Origin: Hyphomicrobiales bacterium
GTDB lineage: Bacteria; Pseudomonadota; Alphaproteobacteria; Rhizobiales; Xanthobacteraceae
Assembly (NCBI GenBank): GCA_027307405.1
Contig: DAHUXA010000015.1
Coordinates: 1-38,623, forward strand
DNA length: 38,623 nucleotides
Reading direction: 5' to 3'
Within the stretch, counting starts at the first letter, position 1, and every line of letters begins with the position of its first letter. Positions 1 to 7,512 of the stretch are shown piece after piece. The notes below the pieces were generated by a model. The model ran no database searches, was not told the origin of the DNA, and saw only the letters and a list, made by a program, of their open reading frames with translations. Both the position numbers and the translations under genes were made by a program.

Positions 1-186
1 CCGACGCATAGGGGTTTCGGAGTGCGATTACTTTCACGAGCAATGGATCAGTTCGGCGGGACGGTTGAGACCACTTTTGAACCGACGGGACTCGTCTGCA
101 AATTGAAAGTGACCCTTGCGGAACGCACGCCAAGCATTGTTCCGGAAATAACCAACAAGGGCCCCGGAGTACTGGCAGCGGATTGA
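1..186 (+). CDS. C-terminal end of a sensor histidine kinase (HWE/HisKA_2-like), partial
   Basis: An open frame enters from the left edge in frame 1 and stops at TGA 184-186, giving about 61 residues. The piece GFGVRLLSRAMDQFGG followed by FEPTGLVCKLKVTL resembles the last part of the ATPase domain of HWE/HisKA_2 sensor kinases. In those a GFG-x-RL stretch is followed by a GG-x-V strand and a GL-x-C-x-L strand. The role would be autophosphorylation of a kinase whose sensor part lies outside the window. The next gene is on the other strand, so its partners cannot be judged. The family call rests on about 40 residues; a related GHKL ATPase is possible. Confidence 0.6.
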   Translation, partial: PTHRGFGVRLLSRAMDQFGGTVETTFEPTGLVCKLKVTLAERTPSIVPEITNKGPGVLAAD

Positions 187-205
187 ACTATGGTGCTCGC
201 CGCGT

Positions 206-235
206 GATGTCCGCTTCTGGCACAAAGCGGACATC
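206..235. repeat. Dispersed palindromic intergenic repeat, copy 1
   Basis: A perfect 11-bp inverted repeat: GATGTCCGCTT at 206-216 and AAGCGGACATC at 225-235, around an 8-nt loop. A second copy lies at 3876-3906. This GATGTCCGCTT palindrome recurs between genes in Bradyrhizobium-like genomes (recollection, not searched) and gives spurious small ORFs with peptides such as MSALCQKRT. It lies just past the kinase stop and before the convergent deacetylase end, so it could also fold in the transcripts of both. Confidence 0.7.
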
Positions 236-270
236 GAGTGACGGCAACGCCAAATTGACTGGCTGGTGCC

Positions 271-1116
271 CTATTCGTTCCGGCAGTAGCTGCGTCCTAT
301 GAAGCTCTGGTCGTAGTAACGCCATGAGATCGGATGGTCGAGTGCCAATACGCCGGCAAGAGTGACGGCATAGATGGCACACTTGATGTCTCGGTCTTCT
401 CCCTCGAGATTTTCGGGCAGTTTGGCGCTTGCATAGCCGACATAGTGCACCCGACGGGCGCTCAAGCCTTCTGTGGCAGCGAGTGCAACCTTCGCCGTCA
501 TGTAATGATCGGGGTGGTCGTTGGCGTTACGGGCGGGATCCAGCTCCGGCACATTAAATTGGACTGAAGGCGCGAGCCCCCGCTCAAAATTGATGATGCT
601 CCGCAACGTTGCCGTCAGCTCGCCCCAACTGTCATACGAGGCGGTTCCATCGATCGCGCCGAGCGCATGAATATGACCGTCCGCCAGACGTCTGAGTGAT
701 TGATGGCGGGTGCCTACGTAGCCCTCGCCATCTGGGCCGCCATCCGGGAGGCGCAGGAAAAATGCTACTGTGTTGCGATAGCTTACGCGGCGGATCGGGC
801 GGCCGTTGAATGCCGGAGTTGACACGGCTTTTTCGGTTGGCGGGCGATTGTCTGAATCCGCCATAAATCGGATTGCGCATTCAGCGCCGCTTTCGCGGGC
901 GAGATAAAGCGGATGCTGTCGGCCGCCATTGTTTGTTCCGAGTCCCGCGTCACCTGCCGTCACATGTATGAAGACGCCCTTGGTATTGGAATCAAGCACG
1001 TCATGGAACGCGGAGGGATTCATGAAAAGCTGCCAATCGTCCTCATGGGGCGCAAAATAGAATGAGACGCGTTGTGGACTATCCTCAGGCGTAACGCCCG
1101 CTGTGATCATTGCCAT
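271..1116 (-). CDS. PIG-L (LmbE-like) family deacetylase, no signal peptide
   Basis: This 281-residue protein is a zinc-dependent N-deacetylase-like member of the PIG-L/LmbE superfamily, which removes acetyl groups from N-acetylated sugars or small molecules. Two motifs support this: FAPHEDDW at residues 21-28, a variant of the usual HPDD metal site, and NDHPDH at residues 199-204, the second metal-binding H-x-D-H. The start at 1116 follows a good ribosome site (GAGGAAA, four bases upstream of ATG). No signal peptide is visible, so it is probably cytoplasmic. It is a clear paralogue of the product of 2579-3526, sharing long stretches such as HEDDWQLFMNPSAF and YDQSFIGR/YDQSFVGR. A FixK/FNR-like box lies upstream at 1200-1213. 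The substrate is unknown. Confidence 0.8.
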   Translation of the reverse strand: MAMITAGVTPEDSPQRVSFYFAPHEDDWQLFMNPSAFHDVLDSNTKGVFIHVTAGDAGLGTNNGGRQHPLYLARESGAECAIRFMADSDNRPPTEKAVSTPAFNGRPIRRVSYRNTVAFFLRLPDGGPDGEGYVGTRHQSLRRLADGHIHALGAIDGTASYDSWGELTATLRSIINFERGLAPSVQFNVPELDPARNANDHPDHYMTAKVALAATEGLSARRVHYVGYASAKLPENLEGEDRDIKCAIYAVTLAGVLALDHPISWRYYDQSFIGRSYCRNE

Positions 1117-1199
1117 GGCGTTTCCTCTGAATCAGGTGCCAGCTCGGTGCCGGTAACAGCGATAGCTGCCTTACTAAGTTATTTTTGCAACTTGTGCTT

Positions 1200-1213
1200 T
1201 TGACTGAAATCAA
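1200..1213 (-). promoter_or_regulatory. FixK/FNR-type box upstream of the PIG-L gene
   Basis: TTGACTGAAATCAA on the plus strand (TTGATTTCAGTCAA on the gene strand) fits TTGAT-N4-ATCAA at 9 of 10 defined positions. Its centre is about 90 bp upstream of the ATG at 1116. Activation from -41.5 would put transcription start near 1165 and leave a leader of about 50 nt. A similar site sits upstream of the neighbouring acyltransferase gene. Confidence 0.5.
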
Positions 1214-1263
1214 TGTTTGAGAACGGCCCATTGACTTGATGCTTGTTAGCGGAAGGGCTTGGA

Positions 1264-2415
1264 TCAGACGCGCAGGAAAATCCTTCGGCGATACAAGAAG
1301 CCGGCAAGCGCGATGGCGAGCACAAGTCCCAGTATATGGGCGACGAAAAGACCGGTTCCCGGCGTGATCATCCGGTCGAGCCAGGCCGATACGTCGCCGC
1401 CCACAAACCGCAACGCGAAAGGCTCAAAACCGGCAATGCCATTAATAAAGTAAAGCGTGATGGCATTGGCGCCAACCCAAACGAAGATCGTAGCCCAGGC
1501 CTTCCATCCCCACACATCGATGACCTGATGCAGGACGGCGAGCAGGATCGCGCTGTAGCCGGCGGCGACCAGCACGAATGATGACGTCCAGATCGCCTTG
1601 ATGACCGGGAACTGCAGGCCCCAAAGATAGCCGACTAACGCCATCACCGTCCCAGCACCAATCAACCACAGCGTTTTCTGCGTCGATGTAAGGTGCTCGT
1701 CCTTCAGCAACAGCCCGGCCAACACCCCCAGGAGACAGGTACCGATCGCCGGTAATGTGCTCAGCAGTCCTTCCGGATCGCGGGTTTTGTTCCACAGCCG
1801 GCCTGGCAGATAATGTGCATCGATCCAGTTGGCGAGGTTGGCGTCTGGTCCAAAGGAGCCGGCGCCGATTCCCGGCACCGGCATGAAGGTCATCAGCGCC
1901 CAGTAGCCGCCAAGCAGAGCAACAAGCGCTACGATCAGCCCGCCCCGATCGAAATTCAGAAACAGAAATGACGCAAACAGATAGCAGATGGCGATGCGTT
2001 GCAGTACGCCGACAAAACGGATGTCGCTCCAATGCTGGCTGATACCTCCGTAGAAAATCACTCCGAGGAGGTACAGTAACAGCGCGCGGCGCAACACATG
2101 CAGGTGCGCCTGCACCCGCCCTTCACGCTCGACTAGGCGCGGCAGTGCCAGCACGATCGAGACGCCGGTGACGAAAATGAACAGCGGGAAGATGAAATCG
2201 TAAAAGCGGAAGCCTTCCCATGCCACATGACTCATTTGGGTGCCGAGGAAGCCGCCGATCGAGCTCAGCGGTGGGCCCTTGTCGCGCAGCATCCGGTCGA
2301 GCGCCCAGATCGCTCCGTCGGCGCCGATGATCCAGAATATATTGAACCCGCGCAGCGCATCGACCGATACGACGCGGCGGGTTTGCAAGGCTAACGGCAC
2401 ATCTGCGTAGCGCAT
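1264..2415 (-). CDS. DUF5009 / heparan-alpha-glucosaminide N-acetyltransferase-like membrane acyltransferase
   Basis: The 383-residue product is a multi-pass membrane protein. Its N-terminal stretch VSVDALRGFNIFWIIGADG and the following SHVAWEGFRFYDFIFPLFIF are typical of the DUF5009/NagX family, related to lysosomal heparan-alpha-glucosaminide N-acetyltransferase. Those enzymes move an acetyl group across a membrane onto a terminal amino sugar. About ten hydrophobic segments run along the protein. The start at 2415 has only a weak ribosome site, but no other in-frame start fits the conserved N-terminus. It lies between two PIG-L deacetylase paralogues on the same strand, which suggests opposing acetylation and deacetylation of one glycan or metabolite. 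A FixK/FNR-type box lies upstream. The family call is firm; the substrate is unknown. Confidence 0.75.
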   Translation of the reverse strand: MRYADVPLALQTRRVVSVDALRGFNIFWIIGADGAIWALDRMLRDKGPPLSSIGGFLGTQMSHVAWEGFRFYDFIFPLFIFVTGVSIVLALPRLVEREGRVQAHLHVLRRALLLYLLGVIFYGGISQHWSDIRFVGVLQRIAICYLFASFLFLNFDRGGLIVALVALLGGYWALMTFMPVPGIGAGSFGPDANLANWIDAHYLPGRLWNKTRDPEGLLSTLPAIGTCLLGVLAGLLLKDEHLTSTQKTLWLIGAGTVMALVGYLWGLQFPVIKAIWTSSFVLVAAGYSAILLAVLHQVIDVWGWKAWATIFVWVGANAITLYFINGIAGFEPFALRFVGGDVSAWLDRMITPGTGLFVAHILGLVLAIALAGFLYRRRIFLRV

Positions 2416-2513
2416 TGGACGCCGGTGCTATTGCAAGCATAAGCGTTTGGCCGAACGAAAACGGGCCGGCCTGAAAATGGTTGCAAAAATAGTCTGGCAC
2501 GACGATTGAGTTA

Positions 2514-2527
2514 TTGACCCACATCAA
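2514..2527 (-). promoter_or_regulatory. FixK/FNR-type box upstream of the acyltransferase gene
   Basis: The gene strand reads TTGATGTGGGTCAA, which matches TTGAT-N4-ATCAA at 9 of 10 positions and fits the rhizobial FixK2 pattern TTG(A/C)-N6-(T/G)CAA. It is centred about 105 bp upstream of the start codon at 2415. A class II promoter would start near 2479. This suggests control by a CRP/FNR-family regulator under low oxygen. Confidence 0.55.
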
Positions 2528-2578
2528 TCGCAAGGAAGGAAAGTGAACGTTGTGGTGCCGACCTGCTTAGGAAAAGGC

Positions 2579-3526
2579 CTAATGCCGCGCTACTGTCATT
2601 GTAGTCGCGGGTGTGTCACAACGCCCAGTCGGCTCCTGGATACGGAAATAGTTCCGCCCGACGAATGACTGGTCGTAGTGACGCCAGGAAGTGCCGTGAT
2701 CTAAAGCCTGCACGCCAGCGAGCGTGACCGCAAAAACGGAACTTTCCATGTCGCGCTGTTGTGCATCGAGGTTTTGAGGCAGCCGCGAACTTGCATAGTC
2801 GACATAGTAGACCCGCCGCACACAAGAAAGATCCTTGACCGCTTCGAGAGCGGCCTTCGCGGTCATCAGATGGTCGGAATGGTCGTTCGGATTAATGCGC
2901 GAATTGGTCTCGGCCACATTGATCTGCGCTACAGCGGCCTTGCCGCGCTCGTAAGTGACGATTGCACGCAGCGTAGCAACCAGATCGTCCCAGCCATGAT
3001 ACGTGGCCGAGCCGTCGACCGCTCGCAGAATCTCATTTTCGCCAGTGGCCAAGCGCTTGAGAGATTGAAAGCCGGTCTCGTAATAGCCGTCACCAGACCA
3101 GTGACCGTCCGGCACGCGCAGGAAGTAGCCCACGGTGTTTAAGTAGCTGACTCGATAAATCATATGCCCGTTGAAAGACATCGAAGCCGCGATGCGCTCG
3201 CCGGGCACCGCATCGGCGTCTGCCATAAATCGGATCGCGGCTTCGGCGCCATTTTCGCGCGCCAGATAAAAGGGGTGCTTGCGGCCACCTAGGCCGTTGC
3301 CAAGCCCCGCGTCGCCGGCTGTCAGATGCACGAACACGGTCTTGGCTGCGCCATTGACTACGTCCTGAAAAGCGGACGGATTCATAAACAACTGCCAGTC
3401 GTCCTCGTGCCCAGCGAAATAGAACGACACCTTGTCGGGCCGCTTGCCGTCATTGGCTGATGCCGGCGCGCTTGCCAGCACGGCACCGACCAGGCAGGCA
3501 GCTACAAACGTTCGCGATATTGGCAT
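2579..3526 (-). CDS. PIG-L (LmbE-like) family deacetylase, exported
   Basis: Paralogue of the gene at 271-1116. The frame is open to an ATG at 3562, but the start at 3526 is preferred: it is preceded by a GGGGGGA ribosome site and begins a good Sec signal peptide (MPISRTFVAACLVGAVLAS then APASA). Mature-protein motifs are GHEDDW, the variant first metal site, and NDHSDH, the second. The product of about 315 residues would act in the periplasm or outside the cell, on an N-acetylated sugar or similar compound by family analogy. It is transcribed towards the membrane acyltransferase gene 163 bp downstream. No FixK-like box was seen upstream of this gene. Confidence 0.8.
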   Translation of the reverse strand: MPISRTFVAACLVGAVLASAPASANDGKRPDKVSFYFAGHEDDWQLFMNPSAFQDVVNGAAKTVFVHLTAGDAGLGNGLGGRKHPFYLARENGAEAAIRFMADADAVPGERIAASMSFNGHMIYRVSYLNTVGYFLRVPDGHWSGDGYYETGFQSLKRLATGENEILRAVDGSATYHGWDDLVATLRAIVTYERGKAAVAQINVAETNSRINPNDHSDHLMTAKAALEAVKDLSCVRRVYYVDYASSRLPQNLDAQQRDMESSVFAVTLAGVQALDHGTSWRHYDQSFVGRNYFRIQEPTGRCDTPATTMTVARH

Positions 3527-3662
3527 GCCCAGTCCCCCCACGCGTGGCGTATTATTCGGCAAATAGGATATGAATGTGACTCTTACAATGAAAGGGCAGA
3601 CGCAGCTTTATGGCACCGGGCCTCTGTACACGCGTTTGACAATTCAGGAACGTGCTTTGTCG

Positions 3663-3674
3663 TTTGTATACAAA
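3663..3674. promoter_or_regulatory. Perfect palindrome TTTGTATACAAA, possible operator
   Basis: A 12-bp perfect palindrome lies 33 bp upstream of the relic start codon at 3708 and about 137 bp upstream of the start of the exported PIG-L gene. TTGTATACAA is the usual shape of operators of FCD-type GntR repressors, which often control catabolic operons. It may be a leftover operator of the decayed gene at 3708-3830 or belong to the PIG-L gene. Confidence 0.4.
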
Positions 3675-3707
3675 TAATTAGCATACCGCCGTCGAAAGCT
3701 TTGCCGC

Positions 3708-3830
3708 ATGAAACCCGCGCCTTTCGTCCGTCATGTGCCAAAGACGCTTGAAGAGGCGTTGAAGATTCTGGCCGAAGTTGCGCCGCAGACGGCCGCGCTC
3801 TGGCAAGGCAGCTGGGCCCAATTGCGTTAG
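3708..3830 (+). pseudogene. Relic of the N-terminus of a molybdenum-hydroxylase FAD subunit (CoxM/XdhB-like)
   Basis: A 40-residue reading frame starts MKPAPFVRHVPKTLEEALKI and then reads LAEVAPQ before diverging and stopping at TAG 3828-3830. The opening matches the standard N-terminus of the FAD-binding medium subunit of CO dehydrogenase or xanthine dehydrogenase-type enzymes (MKPAPF-x-Y-x-P-x-SLEEAL-x-LL). The GG-x-SL flavin-binding loop and the remaining ~240 residues are missing. No matching sequence was seen downstream, so this is a truncated remnant. The call rests on about 25 aligned residues. Confidence 0.5.
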
Positions 3831-3875
3831 CATCGCTACTCACCTGCGCCGATATAGTCACCGAACCAGTGTCGC

Positions 3876-3906
3876 GATGTCCGCTTTTGGGGTGAAAGCA
3901 GACATC
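3876..3906. repeat. Dispersed palindromic intergenic repeat, copy 2
   Basis: GATGTCCGCTT at 3876-3886 and AAGCAGACATC at 3896-3906 form an 11-bp inverted repeat with one mismatch and a 9-nt loop. It is the same element as at 206-235. The stretch 3831-4090 around it has no convincing gene; open frames across it are by-products of the repeat. Confidence 0.65.
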
Positions 3907-4112
3907 AGTCCGCGCGGAAGCGGCCCCCAAACCGGCTGCCCCAACTATCGGTATGAGGGCGCCCCGCAGTTCCCATCCCACCGAGGAGGGAACGCCCCAC
4001 CTCAAACCCGGTGGCGGATCGTCAGTTCCAGAAACATTGCGCTAAATCAACTTCGGAGCGATTCGGCTGGGGATAGTCTGACCATTTCGCGAACAATGGG
4101 AGGGCACACCAC

Positions 4113-4331
4113 ATGGCACTGGTGTTAGGCCTTTTCTGGTTGTGGGGCATCGTCGGCTTTGTGGTCATCGGGATGATGCTCGCTGCGTCGACTGGCCCCG
4201 AAGCAACCTTCCTCGTAATTGCATGTGTTGCATTCTGGATCGGCGGCATGGTCATGCTGGGACTGGGAAGTGTTCTTGCCGACATACATGAGCGGCGCAA
4301 GGATCGATCTGATCTAAACATCACCAAGTGA
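4113..4331 (+). CDS. Small two-helix membrane protein, function unknown
   Basis: A 72-residue ORF with a convincing ribosome site (GGGAGG nine bases before ATG). The product has two hydrophobic segments, about residues 3-25 and 29-53, joined by a short STGPEAT turn, and ends in a charged tail (ADIHERRKDRSDLNITK). That layout suggests a small inner-membrane protein with its C-terminus in the cytoplasm. No family was recognised. It stands alone in a patch rich in repeats and gene relics. The good start signal and clean membrane pattern argue that it is real. Confidence 0.55.
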   Translation: MALVLGLFWLWGIVGFVVIGMMLAASTGPEATFLVIACVAFWIGGMVMLGLGSVLADIHERRKDRSDLNITK

Positions 4332-4570
4332 TAGATCGGCTGGACGTTCTGCCGCGCCGTCTTTGCATGGGGGACGGGGGGGCATGTGCAAATCCCTTAT
4401 GTTTGAACATGCGGAACGTCGGGCAGGCGTTCCTTTGCTAAATGCCCTCTAAAATTAGATTCCCGGAAAAAAAATAGATCGTGCTCACCGGACGAGGTCA
4501 GCGCACCCGCCCATATCGCTCCGTGATATAAAATTCACCTTTAACCGGGTCACTTGGCTTGGGGGACAAC

Positions 4571-4765
4571 ATGAAGCTTGCAGACATCGACGCCCACGAA
4601 TTGGTGAAAGCATTACACAATGAACGCAGCGTATGGATCAAAATTCCGAAAGACCAAGGACGGCGAGAGACTGAAGCTAAAAAAATAACAATCTCAGTGC
4701 TCGCGGCCCTCGAACACGTATTTGCCCACGTGGCGGGAGCCTCCGATCCCCCGAAGCACTCCTGA
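4571..4765 (+). CDS. Small hypothetical protein
   Basis: A 64-residue ORF beginning MKLADIDAHELVKALHNERS with a GGGGGA element four bases before the ATG at 4571. An in-frame TTG at 4559 could extend it by four residues. The product is soluble, mixed-charge and probably mostly helical, with the sequence SVWIKIPKDQGRRETEAKKI in the middle. No family was recognised. Coding bias is weak and base composition is lower in GC than in neighbouring genes, so it may be recently acquired or not a gene. The relic of a DNA ligase follows directly. Confidence 0.35.
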   Translation: MKLADIDAHELVKALHNERSVWIKIPKDQGRRETEAKKITISVLAALEHVFAHVAGASDPPKHS

Positions 4766-4801
4766 ATGATCTGGCCATGCTGGCAAACTTGATCTTACCC
4801 A

Positions 4802-4984
4802 AACGACGCGGTCGATCGCTATCCGCTCATTGCAGCGGAGGCGGCGAGATTGAAGGGCTCTGCCATTCTCGACGCCGAGGTTGTCTGCGTGAGCAAGGAC
4901 GGGGTGCCGGATTTTGACGCCCTACATAGTCGCACCGTTGGCGACCAATTCCAATGCAGCGCTCGGGCCGCCCGTCTTTGCTGA
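4802..4984 (+). pseudogene. Fragment of an ATP-dependent DNA ligase (LigD/LigC-type)
   Basis: The frame at 4802-4984 encodes NDAVDRYPLIAAEAARLKGS, then AILDAEVVCVSKDG and VPDFDALHSR, ending at TGA 4982-4984. This matches the adenylation-domain stretch of bacterial ATP-dependent DNA ligases (x-DRYPLI-x-EA-x-x-LK then DGEVV then F-x-x-LR), where the DGE motif follows the adenylated lysine region. Here DGE reads DAE. The upstream KxDG motif and all downstream motifs are absent, and no start codon or ribosome site lies before it. It is a decayed internal fragment of about 40 recognisable codons. Confidence 0.6.
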
Positions 4985-5149
4985 CACAGCGCTGACATAG
5001 CCCGGCCCGAGTTACGATCGATCTGAGCTGTTGTGGGAACGGTTGATATTCGGGCGTTTCTGGTGGCGCATAACCTTCTCGATCCTTGGACACGCTGATC
5101 TGGCATCAGGAAGCGGCAGCCCCCTACACGCAGTAAGCAAGGATCCCAA

Positions 5150-6115
5150 TCAGACCGAAGCTTGAGCGGACCCGGCCAAGTTGGACGCCGCAGCGGGAAC
5201 GGCAACCGTTGACGGTTCATCTGTCGGCACAAGCCGGCACAACCAGGAGCTCGCCGCAAGCGCCGCGAATGCGACTGCCGCGCCGCCGACCAGATCGATG
5301 AAGTAGTGCGCGCCATCAACGGGCGTCGCCGCCATCAACGCGCAATTGAGAACGATCGCCGGCCACCGCACAAATGGCACCGTCCGCAAAGCCCAGATAT
5401 ACATCAGCGCCGCAGACGTATGGAAACTCGGGAAGGTGATCAAGCCTTCAAGATTGTCGAGCCGAATTGAATGGAGTGTGCCAGCCCGCAGAGCTTCGAG
5501 TGTCGGCACGTGGGTGTAGACGGTAGAAGCAATGTTTGCGTAAACCTGTGGCGTCAGATCGAGGTAGACGAAGGCCGCGACCGCCGGCGTGAATACTGAA
5601 ATAGCCGCAGTCGCGACGAGCGCCAGGCCAAAGGCGAGCATCCACTGTCGCAGATGCGGCAATTGGTTGGCGACCATCAGTATCATCGGCACCAACGCGA
5701 ACTGCGGTAGCAAAGAAAGATAAGAGTAGCCCGCAAGCTCGGCGAGCAATGGACGATTGTTGACAAAATCGAGATAGGCGCGCCGGTTCAATCCCAGCGC
5801 TTGATCGATCGCGTACAGCGCAGCGTCGCGATACGGAAAATTGGCCGTCATGGCCGCATAGGTGAGCAGAATGCCGAAAAGCAGGATCAGCAGCATCTGC
5901 GCTGCTGCTTCAGTGACCGCAGAGAGATGCAGGTTGGGCCGGCGGTAGCGGTAGAAAAGACTCGCCGCCAAAAGCCCGATGATCGCCAATGGCAAACACG
6001 GATTGCTGGAGAGGTCGACGGTGAGGCGAGCGAGCGCGAAACTCCCTATTGTCAACACGGCCATCGCGCCAACCAGGTACCAGACGAACTTCGCACGCGT
6101 GAGAGTCATAGACAT
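5150..6115 (-). CDS. PAP2-superfamily integral membrane phosphatase/transferase
   Basis: The 321-residue product has about seven or eight hydrophobic segments and carries PAP2 motifs near its C-terminus. These are FPSFHTSAALMYIWALR (PSxH-type, with the phosphoryl-accepting histidine region) and GAHYFIDLVGG (the H-x-x-x-D signature). Family members remove or transfer phosphate from lipid phosphates such as phosphatidic acid or undecaprenyl diphosphate. The layout, with a long N-terminal helical region before the motifs, resembles the Ipt1/Aur1-like inositolphosphotransferase branch (PAP2_3). The start at 6115 begins MSMTLTRAKFVWYLV. It stands alone, divergent from the solute-binding gene at 6481. 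The substrate is unknown. Confidence 0.75.
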   Translation of the reverse strand: MSMTLTRAKFVWYLVGAMAVLTIGSFALARLTVDLSSNPCLPLAIIGLLAASLFYRYRRPNLHLSAVTEAAAQMLLILLFGILLTYAAMTANFPYRDAALYAIDQALGLNRRAYLDFVNNRPLLAELAGYSYLSLLPQFALVPMILMVANQLPHLRQWMLAFGLALVATAAISVFTPAVAAFVYLDLTPQVYANIASTVYTHVPTLEALRAGTLHSIRLDNLEGLITFPSFHTSAALMYIWALRTVPFVRWPAIVLNCALMAATPVDGAHYFIDLVGGAAVAFAALAASSWLCRLVPTDEPSTVAVPAAASNLAGSAQASV

Positions 6116-6480
6116 CCCTGCCCCGCTTCACTTTTCGGACTATGGGGCGCAGGTGATTAAGATTGTTTTTCGGCGACCGCCGACCCTATCCGTGACGGGA
6201 CGGGTGTAAATCGTTGTCTAATTTTTCTTTAAAATTCGGGGTATTTCGCACGGTTTGCTATTCGTTAAAGCTGATTTCCGACTAGGCACCCAATTTTCTT
6301 TGCCGGGCAATTGACTGAAGAGCACCCCCAGCGCGCGCCTACCTCATGTACCGGATGGTGGGTATTTGGCCGCACGGCTCAGGCTTGCCAAAATCAGTTG
6401 GACCTCCGACAATCTTCGCCGTTCGCAACGAGAAGCTTGCCAATTGAACGTGCAAGCCCGGCGAAAGTGGGAGGAAAACC
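6116..6480. other. Divergent intergenic region, no gene seen
   Basis: This 365-bp region separates the divergent PAP2 gene and solute-binding gene. It has an AT-rich stretch at about 6205-6305 that probably holds the promoters. I see no clean sigma-70 pair, no FNR-type box and no convincing small gene. GGGAGGAAAACC just before 6481 supplies the downstream ribosome site. Confidence 0.4.
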
Positions 6481-7488
6481 ATGCGCTTTCAGAAATTCGC
6501 GCTGGCCGGCGTGTGCGCTCTCGGCCTTCTCGGAATAAGCCCCGCCAACAGCGCCGAACCCGTGAAAATCCGTATGTCATGGGTGGCCCCCGTCGCCAAC
6601 TGGGCGTCCATTATCCTCGAGAAAAAGGACCTGGCCGTGCACTTGGGCAAGTCCTACACACTCGAATCAGTTCGCTATCAAGGCACGCCGCAAATGATCA
6701 CGGCGATTGCCAACAATGAACTGGAAGTATCCAACCTCGCCTATTCCTCGCTCGCGATCGCTATCGAAAACGCCGGGCTCGATGACATCCGCGTCATTGC
6801 CGATGAATTCCAGGACGGCGTCCCCGGTTATTTCAGCGAGCAGTTTTACGTCCGCAAAGATAGCGGCATCAACAAGGTCGAGGATCTCAAGGGCAAGGTA
6901 ATCGCGACCAACGGCGGCGGCAGTGCGGTCGACGTCGCCATGCGTGCCATGCTGAAGAAGCACGGCCTGGAGGAGAAACGCGATTACACGATGATCGAAG
7001 CGCCGCTGCCGACCATGCCGGCCGTGCTTTCCGACAAGAAGGCCGACCTCGTTCCCGCCGTGCTGCCCTTCGCGCTCAACCCCAAGCTCAAGGAGGAAGG
7101 CAAAATTCTCTTCGAGCAACGGGAAGCAATTGGCGTTACCCAGATGATCGTATGGACGGCGAGGAAATCGTTCATCGATAAAAACCGCGCTGCGATGGTC
7201 GACTTCATGGAGGATATGCTGCGCATCACGCGCTGGTACCTCGACCCGAAGAACCACGACGAAGCAGCCAAGATTGCCTCCAACGTGACCAAGGTGCCGC
7301 CGGAGCGGTTCGGCTGGCTGTTCACCAAGGCCGACACCTACCGGGATCCGAATCTGCTCCCGAACGTAGAAGCCCTGCAACGAAACGTCGACATGACGCA
7401 GGACCTGGGCTTCGTGAAGAAAAAGATCGACATCAAGAAATACGTCGACGTCAGCCTGGCTCAGGAAGCGGCCAAGCGGCTGAAATAA
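6481..7488 (+). CDS. ABC transporter substrate-binding protein (NitT/TauT/SsuA-like)
   Basis: The 335-residue product begins with a Sec signal peptide ending at about residue 25 (GISPANSA then EPVKIRMSW). The mature part shows the two-lobed NMT1/SsuA-like binding protein pattern. Key stretches are YQGTPQMITAIANNELEVSN (the loop that reports ligand-dependent docking), VEDLKGKVIATNGGGSAVDV, and a C-terminal SLAQEAAKRL helix. Relatives bind nitrate, taurine, alkanesulfonates, aromatic acids or thiamine precursors in the periplasm. The start follows GGGAGGAAAACC, a strong ribosome site. No permease or ATPase gene is adjacent and a terminator follows at once, so the protein is an orphan that must share a transporter encoded elsewhere. 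The ligand is unknown. Confidence 0.8.
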   Translation: MRFQKFALAGVCALGLLGISPANSAEPVKIRMSWVAPVANWASIILEKKDLAVHLGKSYTLESVRYQGTPQMITAIANNELEVSNLAYSSLAIAIENAGLDDIRVIADEFQDGVPGYFSEQFYVRKDSGINKVEDLKGKVIATNGGGSAVDVAMRAMLKKHGLEEKRDYTMIEAPLPTMPAVLSDKKADLVPAVLPFALNPKLKEEGKILFEQREAIGVTQMIVWTARKSFIDKNRAAMVDFMEDMLRITRWYLDPKNHDEAAKIASNVTKVPPERFGWLFTKADTYRDPNLLPNVEALQRNVDMTQDLGFVKKKIDIKKYVDVSLAQEAAKRLK

Positions 7489-7512
7489 CCCTTTCCATCA
7501 TCTCTCACGCAG

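Noticed and set aside
188-567. Small ORFs near the first palindrome and antisense to the PIG-L gene
   Set aside because: They derive from the repeat or lie opposite a well-supported gene.
3583-4128. 140-residue minus-strand and 116-residue plus-strand ORFs around the second palindrome
   Set aside because: They arise from the palindromic repeat and neighbouring non-coding sequence; peptides like MSAFGVKADI are typical repeat-derived artefacts.
6667-7380. 237-residue minus-strand ORF opposite the solute-binding gene
   Set aside because: Antisense shadow; the plus-strand protein has a signal peptide and clear family motifs.
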